The notes under the pieces: model-generated
What the model was told of the DNA's origin: nothing
The model's database searches: none
The model's input: only the letters and a program-made list of their open reading frames with translations
NCBI GenBank assembly: GCA_946623365.1
Contig: CAMORE010000002.1
Coordinates: 1-39,188, forward strand
From: an uncultured Acinetobacter sp.
GTDB taxonomy: Bacteria > Cyanobacteriota > Vampirovibrionia > Gastranaerophilales > Gastranaerophilaceae
Direction of reading: 5' to 3'
DNA length: 39,188 bases
Made by a program: the position numbers and the translations under genes
Part shown: positions 15,653 through 24,815 of the stretch, one piece after another
How the letters are laid out: the number at the start of each line of letters is the position of its first letter
Position numbering within the stretch: position 1 is the stretch's first letter

Positions 15653-16321
15653 ATGTTTGAACTAAATAACGGTGTAGCAAAAATTGACGGAACTATGGGC
15701 AAATATAGAGAGGACACAGTTAAAAATTCGTCAGTAAGATATGGCAGGAATTCTGTTCAAAATTTTTATGAATATATGGAACAGCCAATTATAAAAGACA
15801 ATAATGCAACTCCTCCTATTTTGGATTTTGGTTTAAGTCCTGATGCTGCGGAAAAAAATATTCAGCAAATGGAAAAATATACAAAAGAAAATGATGAATA
15901 CTTAAAGGCTCTTCCTCCTTTAGAATATGAATACAGATACATGCCTAATATTAATAAAGCAGACGGTATTGATAAAAATGCATTGTTTGGAGCTGCATAT
16001 GAAGAAATGGGCGAGCGAAAAGAAATATCGGTAAAAGAATTGGATAAAGCAGTAGGTTTAGACGGCAATTCTTCTGCTGAACTGATGGATATTGATAAAA
16101 ACGGTAAAATAGATATCGGTGAATACAGCACCTCAATTTTAGCAGCTGACATGTTCAGTAATGATGCCGGTAAAATTGACGGAGTAATAACTAATAAAGG
16201 ACATAATGCAGTTCAAGAGTTGATGAAAAAATCAAACTCAGAAGCTGCCGCAATGCTCTATAAAGGTTTATATGACGGCTTTAAGCTTGAATCATCCAAG
16301 GAATTTAAGCCGGAAGGCTAA
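15653..16321 (+). CDS. EF-hand domain protein, 222 aa
   Basis: No full-length family recognised. It contains one canonical EF-hand loop DIDKNGKIDIGE at residues 146-157, with ligand positions Asp146, Asp148, Asn150, Asp154 and Glu157, so calcium binding is likely. A second, degenerate loop NDAGKIDGVIT follows at about 170-180. The preceding helix ISVKELDKAVG fits the E helix. There is no signal peptide. The N-terminal 100 residues are polar with no known motif. The start at 15653 is set by GGAGG 7 bases upstream; an in-frame GTG lies at 15638. It is driven by a shared regulon promoter. Its 3' end faces rph 10 bp away without a terminator. Confidence 0.82.
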   Translation: MFELNNGVAKIDGTMGKYREDTVKNSSVRYGRNSVQNFYEYMEQPIIKDNNATPPILDFGLSPDAAEKNIQQMEKYTKENDEYLKALPPLEYEYRYMPNINKADGIDKNALFGAAYEEMGERKEISVKELDKAVGLDGNSSAELMDIDKNGKIDIGEYSTSILAADMFSNDAGKIDGVITNKGHNAVQELMKKSNSEAAAMLYKGLYDGFKLESSKEFKPEG

Positions 16322-16331
16322 AAACATGAGT

Positions 16332-17027
16332 TTAATATAATTCAATAATCTTATTAATACCCTCTTTTGCTGTATTAAACAGCTCTATCATCCTTTCAAA
16401 TTCATATGGTTCACCTTCTGAAGTAGTTTGAAAGTCTACTATTTTTCCGCTTTTTGTAAGAATGACATTAGAATCGACTTGAGCATGTGAGTCCTCTGAA
16501 TAATTTAAATCTAATTTTATTTCGCCATCCACTATACCTATTGATATAGCTGCTATAGGCTCGATTATCGGATTTTCTTTTATATCACCTGTTTCAATAA
16601 GTTTATTAACAGCATCTCTCAGAGCCAAAAAACCACCGCAAATACTTGCTGTTCTTGTTCCTCCGTCTGCTTGAATAACATCCGCATCAATTGTAATTGT
16701 CATGCCGGACATCTTTTCTAAATCAACGCACGCTCTCAAACTTCTTCCAATTAATCTTTGTATTTCATGGGTTCTGCCTGAAACTTTTTCACGCTCTCTT
16801 TTGCACCTTGTATTTGTAGAAGCCGGGAGTAAAGAATATTCTGCGGTTACCCAACCTCTATTATCATCTTCCTCCATCCATTTTGGTTTTTTTAAGTCTA
16901 CAGAAGCAGTAGTTATAACTTTTGTATCACCAAATTCAACAAGTACAGAGCCTAATGCATTTTTTGTAAAATTATGCGTAAATTTTATTTGTCTTAGTTC
17001 GTTATTTTGTCGTCCGTCTACTCTCAT
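16332..17027 (-). CDS. rph: Ribonuclease PH
   Basis: A 231-residue RNase PH, a phosphate-dependent 3'-5' exoribonuclease that trims tRNA 3' ends. The N-terminal MRVDGRQNNELR, the RLIGRSLRACVDL segment and IDADVIQADGGTRTASICG are characteristic. It is slightly shorter than common forms of about 240 residues. Because the tRNA-Trp in this window lacks an encoded CCA, 3' trimming before CCA addition is needed, consistent with this enzyme. It is the third gene of hrb-cysK-rph. Confidence 0.95.
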   Translation of the reverse strand: MRVDGRQNNELRQIKFTHNFTKNALGSVLVEFGDTKVITTASVDLKKPKWMEEDDNRGWVTAEYSLLPASTNTRCKREREKVSGRTHEIQRLIGRSLRACVDLEKMSGMTITIDADVIQADGGTRTASICGGFLALRDAVNKLIETGDIKENPIIEPIAAISIGIVDGEIKLDLNYSEDSHAQVDSNVILTKSGKIVDFQTTSEGEPYEFERMIELFNTAKEGINKIIELY

Positions 17028-17056
17028 ATAAATCTCCTTAATTTACTATTTGAATC

Positions 17057-17923
17057 CTACCAAACTGATAAATATCTTTCTCCGCTGTCAGGAACTATTG
17101 AAACTATCAGCTTTTTAGGATATTTTTCAGCAAGTTCTTTTGCCGCACAAAGATTTGCACCGGCGCTTATTCCACAAAAAATTCCATGTTTTTGAGCAAG
17201 TTCTTTGGCTGCTGCAATTGCGTCATCACCGCTTACTGCAATAATACCGTCCAAATTATTACCCTTGCATATGTCGGGTTTAAAGTTTGCTCCGATACCT
17301 TGAATTTTATGAGGTCCTGCATAACCCTGCGTAAATAGCGGGCTTTCTTTTGGTTCAACTCCGTATACAATTGCATCGGGCATGTATTTTTTTATCCCGC
17401 ATGCCGTTCCGCCGGTTCCAATTCCTGCTGTTACAAGAACCCCTCTGTCCCCGACTGCGTCTTTAATCTCTTCAGCAGTTTTTTGGTGAGCTTTAGGATT
17501 ATCCTGATTTGCAAATTGCATTGGAATATAGCTGTTATATAACTCTTTATGCAGTTCATTAGCTTTATCAACAGCTCCTTGCATGCCTGATTCTTTTGGA
17601 GTTAATACAAGTTCTGCTCCATATGCGGAAATAGATTTTCTTCGCTCGATTGACATGCTTTCCGGCATGCAAATAATAATTCTTAGTCCTAACACAGCAC
17701 AACACATTGCCAGTCCGATACCGGTATTCCCGCTTGTAGGTTCGATTATAACAGTATCTTTATTAATCTCACCACGTTCCATTGCACCTTTTAACATAGA
17801 ATAAGAAGCTCTGTCCTTTATTGAACCTGAGGGATTATAAAATTCTAATTTTAAACATATATTATCAGAATACTTGACTAACGGCGTATTTCCAATCAGT
17901 TCAAGCACATTATCATAAATCAT
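17057..17923 (-). CDS. cysK: Cysteine synthase (O-acetylserine sulfhydrylase)
   Basis: A 288-residue fold-type II PLP enzyme that makes cysteine from O-acetylserine and sulfide. The PLP lysine is Lys36 in NPSGSIKDR. The substrate loop PTSGNTGIGLA (62-72) and phosphate-binding GIGTGGT are intact, and the C-terminal PDSGERYLS is typical. It is compact, about 20 residues shorter than E. coli CysK. CysM or a cystathionine beta-synthase-like activity cannot be excluded. It lies 25 bp after the flavin-rubredoxin gene and 29 bp before rph. Confidence 0.93.
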   Translation of the reverse strand: MIYDNVLELIGNTPLVKYSDNICLKLEFYNPSGSIKDRASYSMLKGAMERGEINKDTVIIEPTSGNTGIGLAMCCAVLGLRIIICMPESMSIERRKSISAYGAELVLTPKESGMQGAVDKANELHKELYNSYIPMQFANQDNPKAHQKTAEEIKDAVGDRGVLVTAGIGTGGTACGIKKYMPDAIVYGVEPKESPLFTQGYAGPHKIQGIGANFKPDICKGNNLDGIIAVSGDDAIAAAKELAQKHGIFCGISAGANLCAAKELAEKYPKKLIVSIVPDSGERYLSVW

Positions 17924-17948
17924 TTATGCCCCTTTCTACAAACTGATA

Positions 17949-18557
17949 TTACTGAATTTTTTCAAAATCTTCCGCGCCATGTTTACATAGAGGACAAATA
18001 TAATCGGCAGGAAGATTTTCTCCTTCGTATACATATCCGCATATTTTGCACCTCCAACCTGTTTTTTTATCTTCATTTTGAGGTTTCGGTTTAATATTTT
18101 TTTGATAAAAATCGTATGTAACAGTCGGAACATCAGATAATATTTCAGCGGCTACAAGCTGCGCAATAAACATTGTATGAGTTCCGAGATCAATTTCTTG
18201 TTTTACATATGCTGACATATAAGCATTTGTGTCTTTTGTAATGTACAAAAGTCCGTTTGGAGAACGTTTTGTATCATAGTAGTTATCAAATTTATTCGTA
18301 TTTGCTCCTGATTGAAACCCGAAATGTTTGAAAACATCAAACCTTGAGGTTTCAGAAAGAACGGATAAATTAAACTTTTTAGTATTTTGAATTAATTTAT
18401 TTGTATAATTCATCTTATTAACGGCAATTGCTATTTGACAAGGATTCGATGTAACCTGCATCGCTGTATTAATGATACATCCGTTGTCTTTTCCATTCTC
18501 ATTTGCCGTTAAAACATAAAGACCGTAACCGATTTTAAAAAGAGCATTTGTATCCAT
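17949..18557 (-). CDS. Flavin reductase-rubredoxin fusion (high-molecular-weight rubredoxin, Hrb-type)
   Basis: A 202-residue fusion. Residues 1-155 form a flavin-reductase-like FMN domain (start FKIGYGLYVLTA, then NGCIINTAMQVTSNP). Residues 166-202 are a rubredoxin with iron ligands Cys170, Cys173, Cys188 and Cys191 (CKICGYVYEG and CPLCKHG). This is the layout of Hrb from acetogens such as Moorella, which passes electrons to flavodiiron proteins that remove NO or oxygen. It implies an anaerobic lifestyle with oxygen defence. No flavodiiron gene is in the window. It is the first gene of the hrb-cysK-rph operon, with a TATAAT further upstream. Confidence 0.9.
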   Translation of the reverse strand: MDTNALFKIGYGLYVLTANENGKDNGCIINTAMQVTSNPCQIAIAVNKMNYTNKLIQNTKKFNLSVLSETSRFDVFKHFGFQSGANTNKFDNYYDTKRSPNGLLYITKDTNAYMSAYVKQEIDLGTHTMFIAQLVAAEILSDVPTVTYDFYQKNIKPKPQNEDKKTGWRCKICGYVYEGENLPADYICPLCKHGAEDFEKIQ

Positions 18558-18688
18558 ATTAATATCTCCCTAGAATAACAACTACTGTATTATACTATAA
18601 AAAGCAATAAATTGAATTAAAAGTGCATAACCGATTATTTTATGTATTTACTTTTATATACCATTAACTAATATAATGTTCAGAATTC

Positions 18689-18717
18689 TTGCGAATAAGA
18701 AAAAATTAATGTATAAT
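18689..18717 (+). promoter_or_regulatory. Promoter of the GH57 gene, giving a near-leaderless message
   Basis: TTGCGA (18689-18694), exactly 17 bp, TATAAT (18712-18717). Only 10 bases separate the -10 box from the ATG at 18728, so the transcript would start about 3-4 bases before the start codon. No Shine-Dalgarno sequence is present. Confidence 0.7.
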
Positions 18718-18727
18718 TATTGTCAAC

Positions 18728-20965
18728 ATGGATAAACACAAAAAACTGTCACTTGGTATCTATTGGCACATGCATCAGCCTGTTTATGAGCTGGAAGGTA
18801 CGTATTTAATGCCTTGGGTAAGGCTGCATGCCGTAAAAGATTATTTGGATATGATTTTGGTATTGGAAAAATTTCCAAAGCTGAAGTTAAATTTTAATAT
18901 TGTACCGGCTCTTCTTGATTCAATTATTGATTATGCTGAAAATAATGTTCAGGATATTCATTCAGAATTAACGGTAATGGATACGGATAATCTTTCCGAT
19001 GATGAAAAGTCTTTTATTATAAACAATTTTTTCAATACTAAATTTGAAACAATGGTTTATAAAAATGAAACTTATAGAAATTTATATCAAAAACGATTTG
19101 CAAAAGAGAACTTCAGCATATATGATTTTAATGCTCAAGAGTACGCAGATTTAATGGCAGTATTTAATCTCGTTTGGATAGACCCTACGCATTTTGAAAG
19201 ATATCCGAGGTTGAAAGAACTATGGGACAAGCAGTATTGTTATACCAAAGATGACCGAATAGAAATATTAGATATTCAAAAACAAATAATAAGAGAAATC
19301 ATTCCTGCTTTTAGGAAATATATAAAAGAAGGACGTATAGAATTAACAACAAGCCCTTATTATCACACTATATTACCTATATTAATAGATGCAAAATCGT
19401 CCGCCAAAACAGGTTTGACATTAATGGGCCTGCCTGAACGGTTGGGTATGGGGGATGATGCTAAAATACAAATTAAAACAGCTCTGGATAGAATTGAAGA
19501 AATTTTTGGAGTTCGCCCTAAAGGAATGTGGCCTCCGGAACTTTGTATAGGACCTAAAACATTAGAAGTATTTACACACGAGGGAATTGAATGGACAATA
19601 TCCGATGAAGGGATTCTGTCAAGCTCTATAAATTTTGATTTTGTTCGTGATTTTAAAGGTAATGTAAACGACCCGTATCATTTACTCAAAGTATATAATT
19701 ACCAAACTAAAAGTTCAAATATTGATGTAATATTTAGAGAGCGGTCTATTCCGCACTTGATTAACTTTGAATATGCAGGTATAAATGCTCAAATGGCTGC
19801 AGGTGATTTGTACGAGAAAATAAAAACAATTCAAAACAAACTGCTTGTATCTCCTGATGAAACACACCTCTTGACTATAGCTGCTGATTGTGAAAATTGT
19901 TGGGAAAATTACCAAAATGACGGATATGAATTTCTTAACAACGTCTATTCACTCATTGAGAATGATGAAACAATAGAAACTGTCCTCATAAGTGATTACA
20001 TAAAGCAGGATAAGCACAAAAAGAATTTAAAAAAAATATATTCAGGCTCTTGGATTGATAAAACTTTCCAATATTGGATAGGAGAGCCTGAGAAGAATAA
20101 AGCTTGGGCTGCGTTAAAAAACACTAAAGATGATTATAATTCTTTTAAAAAGGCGAATAAAAACCATCCGAACTTAAATGCAGCAAAGAAAGAAATATTA
20201 ATTGCAGAAGGAAGTGACTGGTTCTGGTGGTACGGAGAACCTAACAATTCCGGACAAGATTTTCTATTTGATTATATGTTCAGAGAAAGACTTAAAAATG
20301 TCTATATTCTTTTGGATATGACACCGCCCGAGTATCTTAATAATTCCATTATAACTAAGATAGAAGTGCCGTTTAAACTTCCCAAACGCCCTGTAACGCC
20401 TAAAATGGACGGTTCTATATCAAGTTCTGATGACTGGTATAATGCAGGTATTATAAGTATGCTTGACGGGCCTGTGTACAGGGAAAATAAAAATGTCGAT
20501 AAAATCGAATTCGGATGTGATAATACTAATATTTATTTCAGGCTGCATGTTAGTAAAAATGCAAGTGAAATCAGTTTTATAGACAGAATTAATCAATTTT
20601 ACATTTATACAAGAAATGCGACCCACGTAGGGAATAGAGCGCATATCCGTTTAATTTGCAGAACGGATAATCCTTATCCTATCTTAACGGAAAGATTTGA
20701 ACACGAGTTGACTTTGACTCTTATAAAAGACACACTGTATCCTCTACGATTGACATCTGTTATACACCCCGACATATGGACACTTGATAATCCGGATGGA
20801 ATAAAATTAGCATATGAAGATGTAATAGATGTAGCAATCCCTTTTGATAAACTCGGTATCGGAGATGGTGAAACCGTAGAATTCTTTATGGCAAACACTG
20901 ATTCTGCAGTAAAAAATACATACATACCGCAAGAAGTTTTGCTGTCTATGAAACGTGAAAGCTGA
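18728..20965 (+). CDS. Glycoside hydrolase family 57 protein with C-terminal beta domain
   Basis: A 745-residue GH57 protein (alpha-amylase/4-alpha-glucanotransferase-like). Motif 1 is HMHQP (14-18). GMWPPE (266-271) corresponds to the family's nucleophile motif, making Glu271 the candidate. TIAADCENCWENY with Asp387 is the candidate acid/base region. After about residue 560 comes a beta-rich domain (FGCDNTNIYFRLHVSK, later VEFFMANTD) resembling the C-terminal domain of glucodextranase-like proteins, possibly for sugar binding. It has no signal peptide, so it should act on cytosolic glucan such as glycogen. Exact specificity is unknown. Its stop codon directly abuts that of the convergent gene. 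Confidence 0.88.
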   Translation: MDKHKKLSLGIYWHMHQPVYELEGTYLMPWVRLHAVKDYLDMILVLEKFPKLKLNFNIVPALLDSIIDYAENNVQDIHSELTVMDTDNLSDDEKSFIINNFFNTKFETMVYKNETYRNLYQKRFAKENFSIYDFNAQEYADLMAVFNLVWIDPTHFERYPRLKELWDKQYCYTKDDRIEILDIQKQIIREIIPAFRKYIKEGRIELTTSPYYHTILPILIDAKSSAKTGLTLMGLPERLGMGDDAKIQIKTALDRIEEIFGVRPKGMWPPELCIGPKTLEVFTHEGIEWTISDEGILSSSINFDFVRDFKGNVNDPYHLLKVYNYQTKSSNIDVIFRERSIPHLINFEYAGINAQMAAGDLYEKIKTIQNKLLVSPDETHLLTIAADCENCWENYQNDGYEFLNNVYSLIENDETIETVLISDYIKQDKHKKNLKKIYSGSWIDKTFQYWIGEPEKNKAWAALKNTKDDYNSFKKANKNHPNLNAAKKEILIAEGSDWFWWYGEPNNSGQDFLFDYMFRERLKNVYILLDMTPPEYLNNSIITKIEVPFKLPKRPVTPKMDGSISSSDDWYNAGIISMLDGPVYRENKNVDKIEFGCDNTNIYFRLHVSKNASEISFIDRINQFYIYTRNATHVGNRAHIRLICRTDNPYPILTERFEHELTLTLIKDTLYPLRLTSVIHPDIWTLDNPDGIKLAYEDVIDVAIPFDKLGIGDGETVEFFMANTDSAVKNTYIPQEVLLSMKRES

Positions 20966-21736
20966 TTATAATCTTATTGTTCTAAATAGAGTTGAATATT
21001 TATGTCCGCCGTAGTATACGATTATTGATAAAAAGTAATTATCTAAATCGTTTACTTCCAGATAACTTTTTACAGGTTCTTTTCTCTTAGAACTTGCTTT
21101 TTTACCTACAACTTTTAAAATTCCCATATGTATTTTTTGAGATTTTGTAAGTTTAGGCTTCGGAATGTGCTCATCATAGAATTTTTCAGGAGTATAATCT
21201 CTGTCATAAACTGGAATTATATGCGCAACTTTACCGTTTTGTTTAAATAATATATACCATTTTCCTTTGTGTTCTCTCGGAGTAAGTAAATAATATCCGG
21301 GTTCGATTGCCTGATTTTTGAAGTAAATAGTTGCATTAAGCCTGAACAGAGGATAAATAGACCACGCAGCATCTTTTACATCATAAAATTCCTCGGGATC
21401 AATGCCATGTAAGTATGAATGTTCAGCAGGTTCTAAATTGTTGTATATTTCCGAATAATTTTTTGTAGCCTTTGGAGAATCCTGATAAGCAGGATAGCTT
21501 CCGTTTTCGGAAAAAGTTTTATAAGGGGAATCCTCATCATTGTTATTATTTGTTGCCGGATATGAGTTATTGTATCTTGTATTTTCTTCATCCTCATTAT
21601 CCAAAGTATTTGGATCTATATCGTCATAAAATCCGGGAGGCGTCCCTGCATAACCTCCCTGACGAACTGCTTCAGCACAAAAACTCTGTCCTGCGGTAAA
21701 ACATAATATTATAAGCAATAACAAACTCTTCTTCAT
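20966..21736 (-). CDS. Exported protein of unknown function, 256 aa
   Basis: A signal peptide (MKKSLLLLIILCFTAGQSFC, cleavage likely after CA) is followed by a long disordered Asn/Asp/Glu/Tyr-rich linker (about 25-105, with PATNNNNDEDSPY) and a compact C-terminal region (about 105-256), rich in Tyr and beta strands and mostly basic near its end (KVVGKKASSKRKEP). No family recognised. If SPI cleaves it, it is periplasmic or surface-exposed. The C-terminal half may be a small beta domain (YYLLTPREHKGKWYILFKQN). It is transcribed toward the GH57 gene with zero intergenic bases and no terminator. Confidence 0.8.
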   Translation of the reverse strand: MKKSLLLLIILCFTAGQSFCAEAVRQGGYAGTPPGFYDDIDPNTLDNEDEENTRYNNSYPATNNNNDEDSPYKTFSENGSYPAYQDSPKATKNYSEIYNNLEPAEHSYLHGIDPEEFYDVKDAAWSIYPLFRLNATIYFKNQAIEPGYYLLTPREHKGKWYILFKQNGKVAHIIPVYDRDYTPEKFYDEHIPKPKLTKSQKIHMGILKVVGKKASSKRKEPVKSYLEVNDLDNYFLSIIVYYGGHKYSTLFRTIRL

Positions 21737-21896
21737 ACTACTATTGTAATAAAATTTCGTTTAAAATCAATATTGTTAAAATAGTACCTCTGTATTTATA
21801 CCTTCTTTTTACATTTTACTATTATCTATTTACATTCCCCCCTGTTTGAGTTAAATATAAATATATAATAAAAAATACAGATAGGGAGATAATAAA

Positions 21897-23672
21897 TTGA
21901 AAACTAGTATGAAATCGGTTAATTGCGGAGAGTTAAATCTTGCAAACCTTAATGAAGAAGTTACATTGTGCGGCTGGGTTTCTACAGTACGTGACTTAGG
22001 AGGTATTTTATTTATAGAACTTCGTGACAGAAGCGGTTTTTTCCAACTTGTAGCTAACCCTCAAGTTAATCCGCAAGTGCACGATATATTTTCAAAAGTA
22101 AGAAGTGAATATGTAATTCAAGTTACCGGTAAAATATCAAAAAGACCGGAAGAAACATATAACGAAAAATATCCTACAGGACAGGTTGAAATGTATCCTG
22201 AAGGGGTAAATATATTGTCGGAATCTAAAGTACTTCCATTTGTATTAGGTGATGAAAATGTTTCTGAAGATGTAAGGCTTAAATATCGTTATTTGGATAT
22301 AAGAAACGAAAAAATGCTTAACAATCTAAAAGTCAGACATAATATTGTTCAAGCGGTAAGGAATTATTTAAATAATAAAGAATTTTTAGAAGTTGAAACT
22401 CCGATTTTGATTAAGACAACTCCTGAAGGAGCAAGAGATTATTTGGTTCCGTCTCGTGTTCAACCGGGGAAATTCTTTGCACTACCGCAATCACCGCAAA
22501 TATTTAAGCAACTACTAATGGTTGGCGGTATTGAAAGATATTATCAAATTGCAAAATGCTTTAGAGATGAAGACTTACGAGCTGACAGACAGCCTGAATT
22601 TACACAGATTGATATGGAACTTTCTTTTGTAAAACAACAAGATGTAATTGAAGTTGTAGAAGGTTTGTTGGTTGATGCATTTAAAGCTGCAGGGGTTGAT
22701 ATTAAGCCTCCGTTTATTCAAATGCCTTGGCAGGAAGCTATGGACAGATACGGTTCCGATAAACCTGATACAAGATTTGGCTTAGAATTATTTGATATCG
22801 GTGATATCATATTGGAATCTAATTTTGATATAGTTAAGAATACCCTTCTGAACGGCGGAATTGTTCGTGGTATAAAAATTGAAGGCGGGGCAAAATATTC
22901 AAGAAAAGATATTGATGATATTACTAAACTTGCTGTTTCATTTGGTGCCAAAGCTCTTGCTAATATAATTTATCAGGAAGACGGAACTGCAAAATCACCT
23001 GTTCTTAAATTTGTGACGGAAGAACAAGCTAAAGCAATTCAAGACAGAGCAGGTGCTAAAGCCGGCGATATAATTTTCTTTGTAGCAGATAAACCGAAAC
23101 TTGTTTATGACGTTATGGGCAGATTAAGACTTCATTTCGGTAAATCTTTAAATCTGATTGATGAAAGCAAACATAATTTACTTTGGGTTGTTGACTTCCC
23201 GATGTTTGAATATTCGGAAGAAGAAGGAAGATATATGGCAATGCATCACCCATTCACATCTCCAAACTTAGATGATTTGGATAAACTGGATAGCGGTGAT
23301 TTAGGTAATGTTAAGTCAATCGCTTATGATATCGTATATAACGGAACAGAATTAGGCGGGGGTTCAGTCAGAATCCACTCAAGTGAAGTTCAAAAGAAAA
23401 TATTTAAAGCATTAGGATTAACTGAAGAAGAAGCAACCGAAAAATTCGGATTTATGGTTAACGCTCTTCAATACGGCACTCCTCCGCATGCAGGCTTGGC
23501 AATAGGATTAGACAGATTAGTTGCACTATTGTGCAGAACAGAATCTATTCGAGATGTTATTGCATTCCCGAAAAATGCAAGCGCAAAATGCTTGATGTCG
23601 GATGCTCCGGGAGAAGCTTCTTTACAACAACTGAGAGAACTCCATATAAAGAGTACTGTTAACAAACAGTAA
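21897..23672 (+). CDS. aspS: Aspartyl-tRNA synthetase (bacterial type)
   Basis: A 591-residue class II synthetase. It has an N-terminal OB-fold anticodon domain (CGWVSTVRDLGGILFIELRD), class II motif 1 around VETPIL, motif 2 CFRDEDLRADRQPEFTQID, an inserted GAD domain (about 290-415) that marks the bacterial type, and motif 3 AIGLDRLVALL. The GAD insertion makes it bacterial, but discriminating versus non-discriminating (Asn) activity cannot be read here. The start is a TTG at 21897: GGGAG lies 8 bases ahead, while the ATG at 21909 is too far from it. A terminator follows. Confidence 0.96.
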   Translation: MKTSMKSVNCGELNLANLNEEVTLCGWVSTVRDLGGILFIELRDRSGFFQLVANPQVNPQVHDIFSKVRSEYVIQVTGKISKRPEETYNEKYPTGQVEMYPEGVNILSESKVLPFVLGDENVSEDVRLKYRYLDIRNEKMLNNLKVRHNIVQAVRNYLNNKEFLEVETPILIKTTPEGARDYLVPSRVQPGKFFALPQSPQIFKQLLMVGGIERYYQIAKCFRDEDLRADRQPEFTQIDMELSFVKQQDVIEVVEGLLVDAFKAAGVDIKPPFIQMPWQEAMDRYGSDKPDTRFGLELFDIGDIILESNFDIVKNTLLNGGIVRGIKIEGGAKYSRKDIDDITKLAVSFGAKALANIIYQEDGTAKSPVLKFVTEEQAKAIQDRAGAKAGDIIFFVADKPKLVYDVMGRLRLHFGKSLNLIDESKHNLLWVVDFPMFEYSEEEGRYMAMHHPFTSPNLDDLDKLDSGDLGNVKSIAYDIVYNGTELGGGSVRIHSSEVQKKIFKALGLTEEEATEKFGFMVNALQYGTPPHAGLAIGLDRLVALLCRTESIRDVIAFPKNASAKCLMSDAPGEASLQQLRELHIKSTVNKQ

Positions 23673-23675
23673 AAT

Positions 23676-23710
23676 AAAAAAAGGCCTGCTACGGAGCAGG
23701 CTTTAATTTT
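23676..23710. terminator. Bidirectional terminator after aspS
   Basis: GCCTGCT (23684-23690), loop ACGG, AGCAGGC (23695-23701). The plus strand continues TTTAATTTTATTTT. On the minus strand the stem is followed by seven Ts (23682-23676), so it serves both aspS and the convergent gene at 23731. Confidence 0.92.
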
Positions 23711-23730
23711 ATTTTACCATCTTACATCTT

Positions 23731-24726
23731 TTATGCATTACCGAAATCAAAGACATTCATAGAGTCATCAATTAGGGTTTGTACTGCTTGTATTTCTGTA
23801 TTAATAGCTTCAAGTTCGGTTGACAAATCTTGCATTTCAATGTCTATCCAACTTTCTTTTTCGCTTATAGCTTCTTTTTCAGCATTATACCATGCTGTGA
23901 TTTCTTCTCTTACGGAAGAATCCGATCTATCCAAAACAAGACCGCTTGTAACAAAATATGTTAATGACGTTTCAGGGTCATAACTGCCATCGCTGTTAAC
24001 TTCAGCTAATTGGAAAGAACCTGTGACAAGTGCATCATTTATATAGTTATCATTTTGTTCCATTTCTTTATTATATTCCGTTGTCCATCCGTTTGCTGCA
24101 CAAGCTTGGAATATCGGATAGAAAAAGCTTACTAAACTTTGAATTAATGCAGTTTTGTGTTCAGACGCATCAACTGTTGTTGTTTTTCCTGTATCTGTTT
24201 GAGATTTTGTTTTTAAAAGTTTTGCAGAATATTCGTAATCAAGATCGCCATTATTTATAACTTTTTGAATCTCTTCTAAAGAAACAGATTGTCCTGCAAC
24301 AGCTGCAATTAATTCAGGAATCTTATCTGTTGAAAAAGTTCCGCCTCTTCCGTTCACATCGATACAATCAGAGCCCAAAACTTTTTTCATTTCATTAACG
24401 TACTTGCTTCCCATAACAACAAGGCCGTTTGCATCCGTTAAAATCATGGATGCATCAGATTTTAAACTGTCGGGATTATTCCAAAGAGTATAATAAGTAC
24501 TGCTTCCTGAACCCATTAAATAGGTATAATCCATCTTATTATATTGACCATTAGCGTAGTATGATATATTTTTGCTGTGTAATTTGGCATAGTATTCCTT
24601 AGAAAGCTCAGACTGCTCACGAGTCAAAGCCATTTTTTTCATTGCGTCAATAGAAATATTGTATTCGCAATCGGCTTTTCTTTCTGTTAAAGACAATAGT
24701 CTTATTTGTGATACTGCCAGACCCAT
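23731..24726 (-). CDS. Lineage-specific helical protein with terminal coiled coils, 331 aa
   Basis: No named family. The N-terminus MGLAVSQIRLLSLTERKADCEYNIS is a long amphipathic helix continuing as coiled coil to about residue 55. The middle (60-250) holds a Tyr/Gly/Ser-rich stretch (YYANGQYNKMDYTYLMGSG) and a GRGGTFSTDKIPE motif. The last 65 residues form another coiled coil ending in MNVFDFGNA. I recall similar multi-copy proteins in Gastranaerophilales, but not a function. There is no signal peptide. The two-ended coiled coil and small-residue centre resemble secreted or structural proteins such as those of type III or flagellar systems, but only loosely. It is divergent from the AAA ATPase pair, sharing a 188-bp control region. 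Confidence 0.75.
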   Translation of the reverse strand: MGLAVSQIRLLSLTERKADCEYNISIDAMKKMALTREQSELSKEYYAKLHSKNISYYANGQYNKMDYTYLMGSGSSTYYTLWNNPDSLKSDASMILTDANGLVVMGSKYVNEMKKVLGSDCIDVNGRGGTFSTDKIPELIAAVAGQSVSLEEIQKVINNGDLDYEYSAKLLKTKSQTDTGKTTTVDASEHKTALIQSLVSFFYPIFQACAANGWTTEYNKEMEQNDNYINDALVTGSFQLAEVNSDGSYDPETSLTYFVTSGLVLDRSDSSVREEITAWYNAEKEAISEKESWIDIEMQDLSTELEAINTEIQAVQTLIDDSMNVFDFGNA

Positions 24727-24815
24727 TTTTCTTTCCTTTATTTGTCCCTTTTATATTATTGTTAACGGCATTTTTTTTGAAAACTTTAATTTTTAAAGCT
24801 AATTTTAGAAAAATT

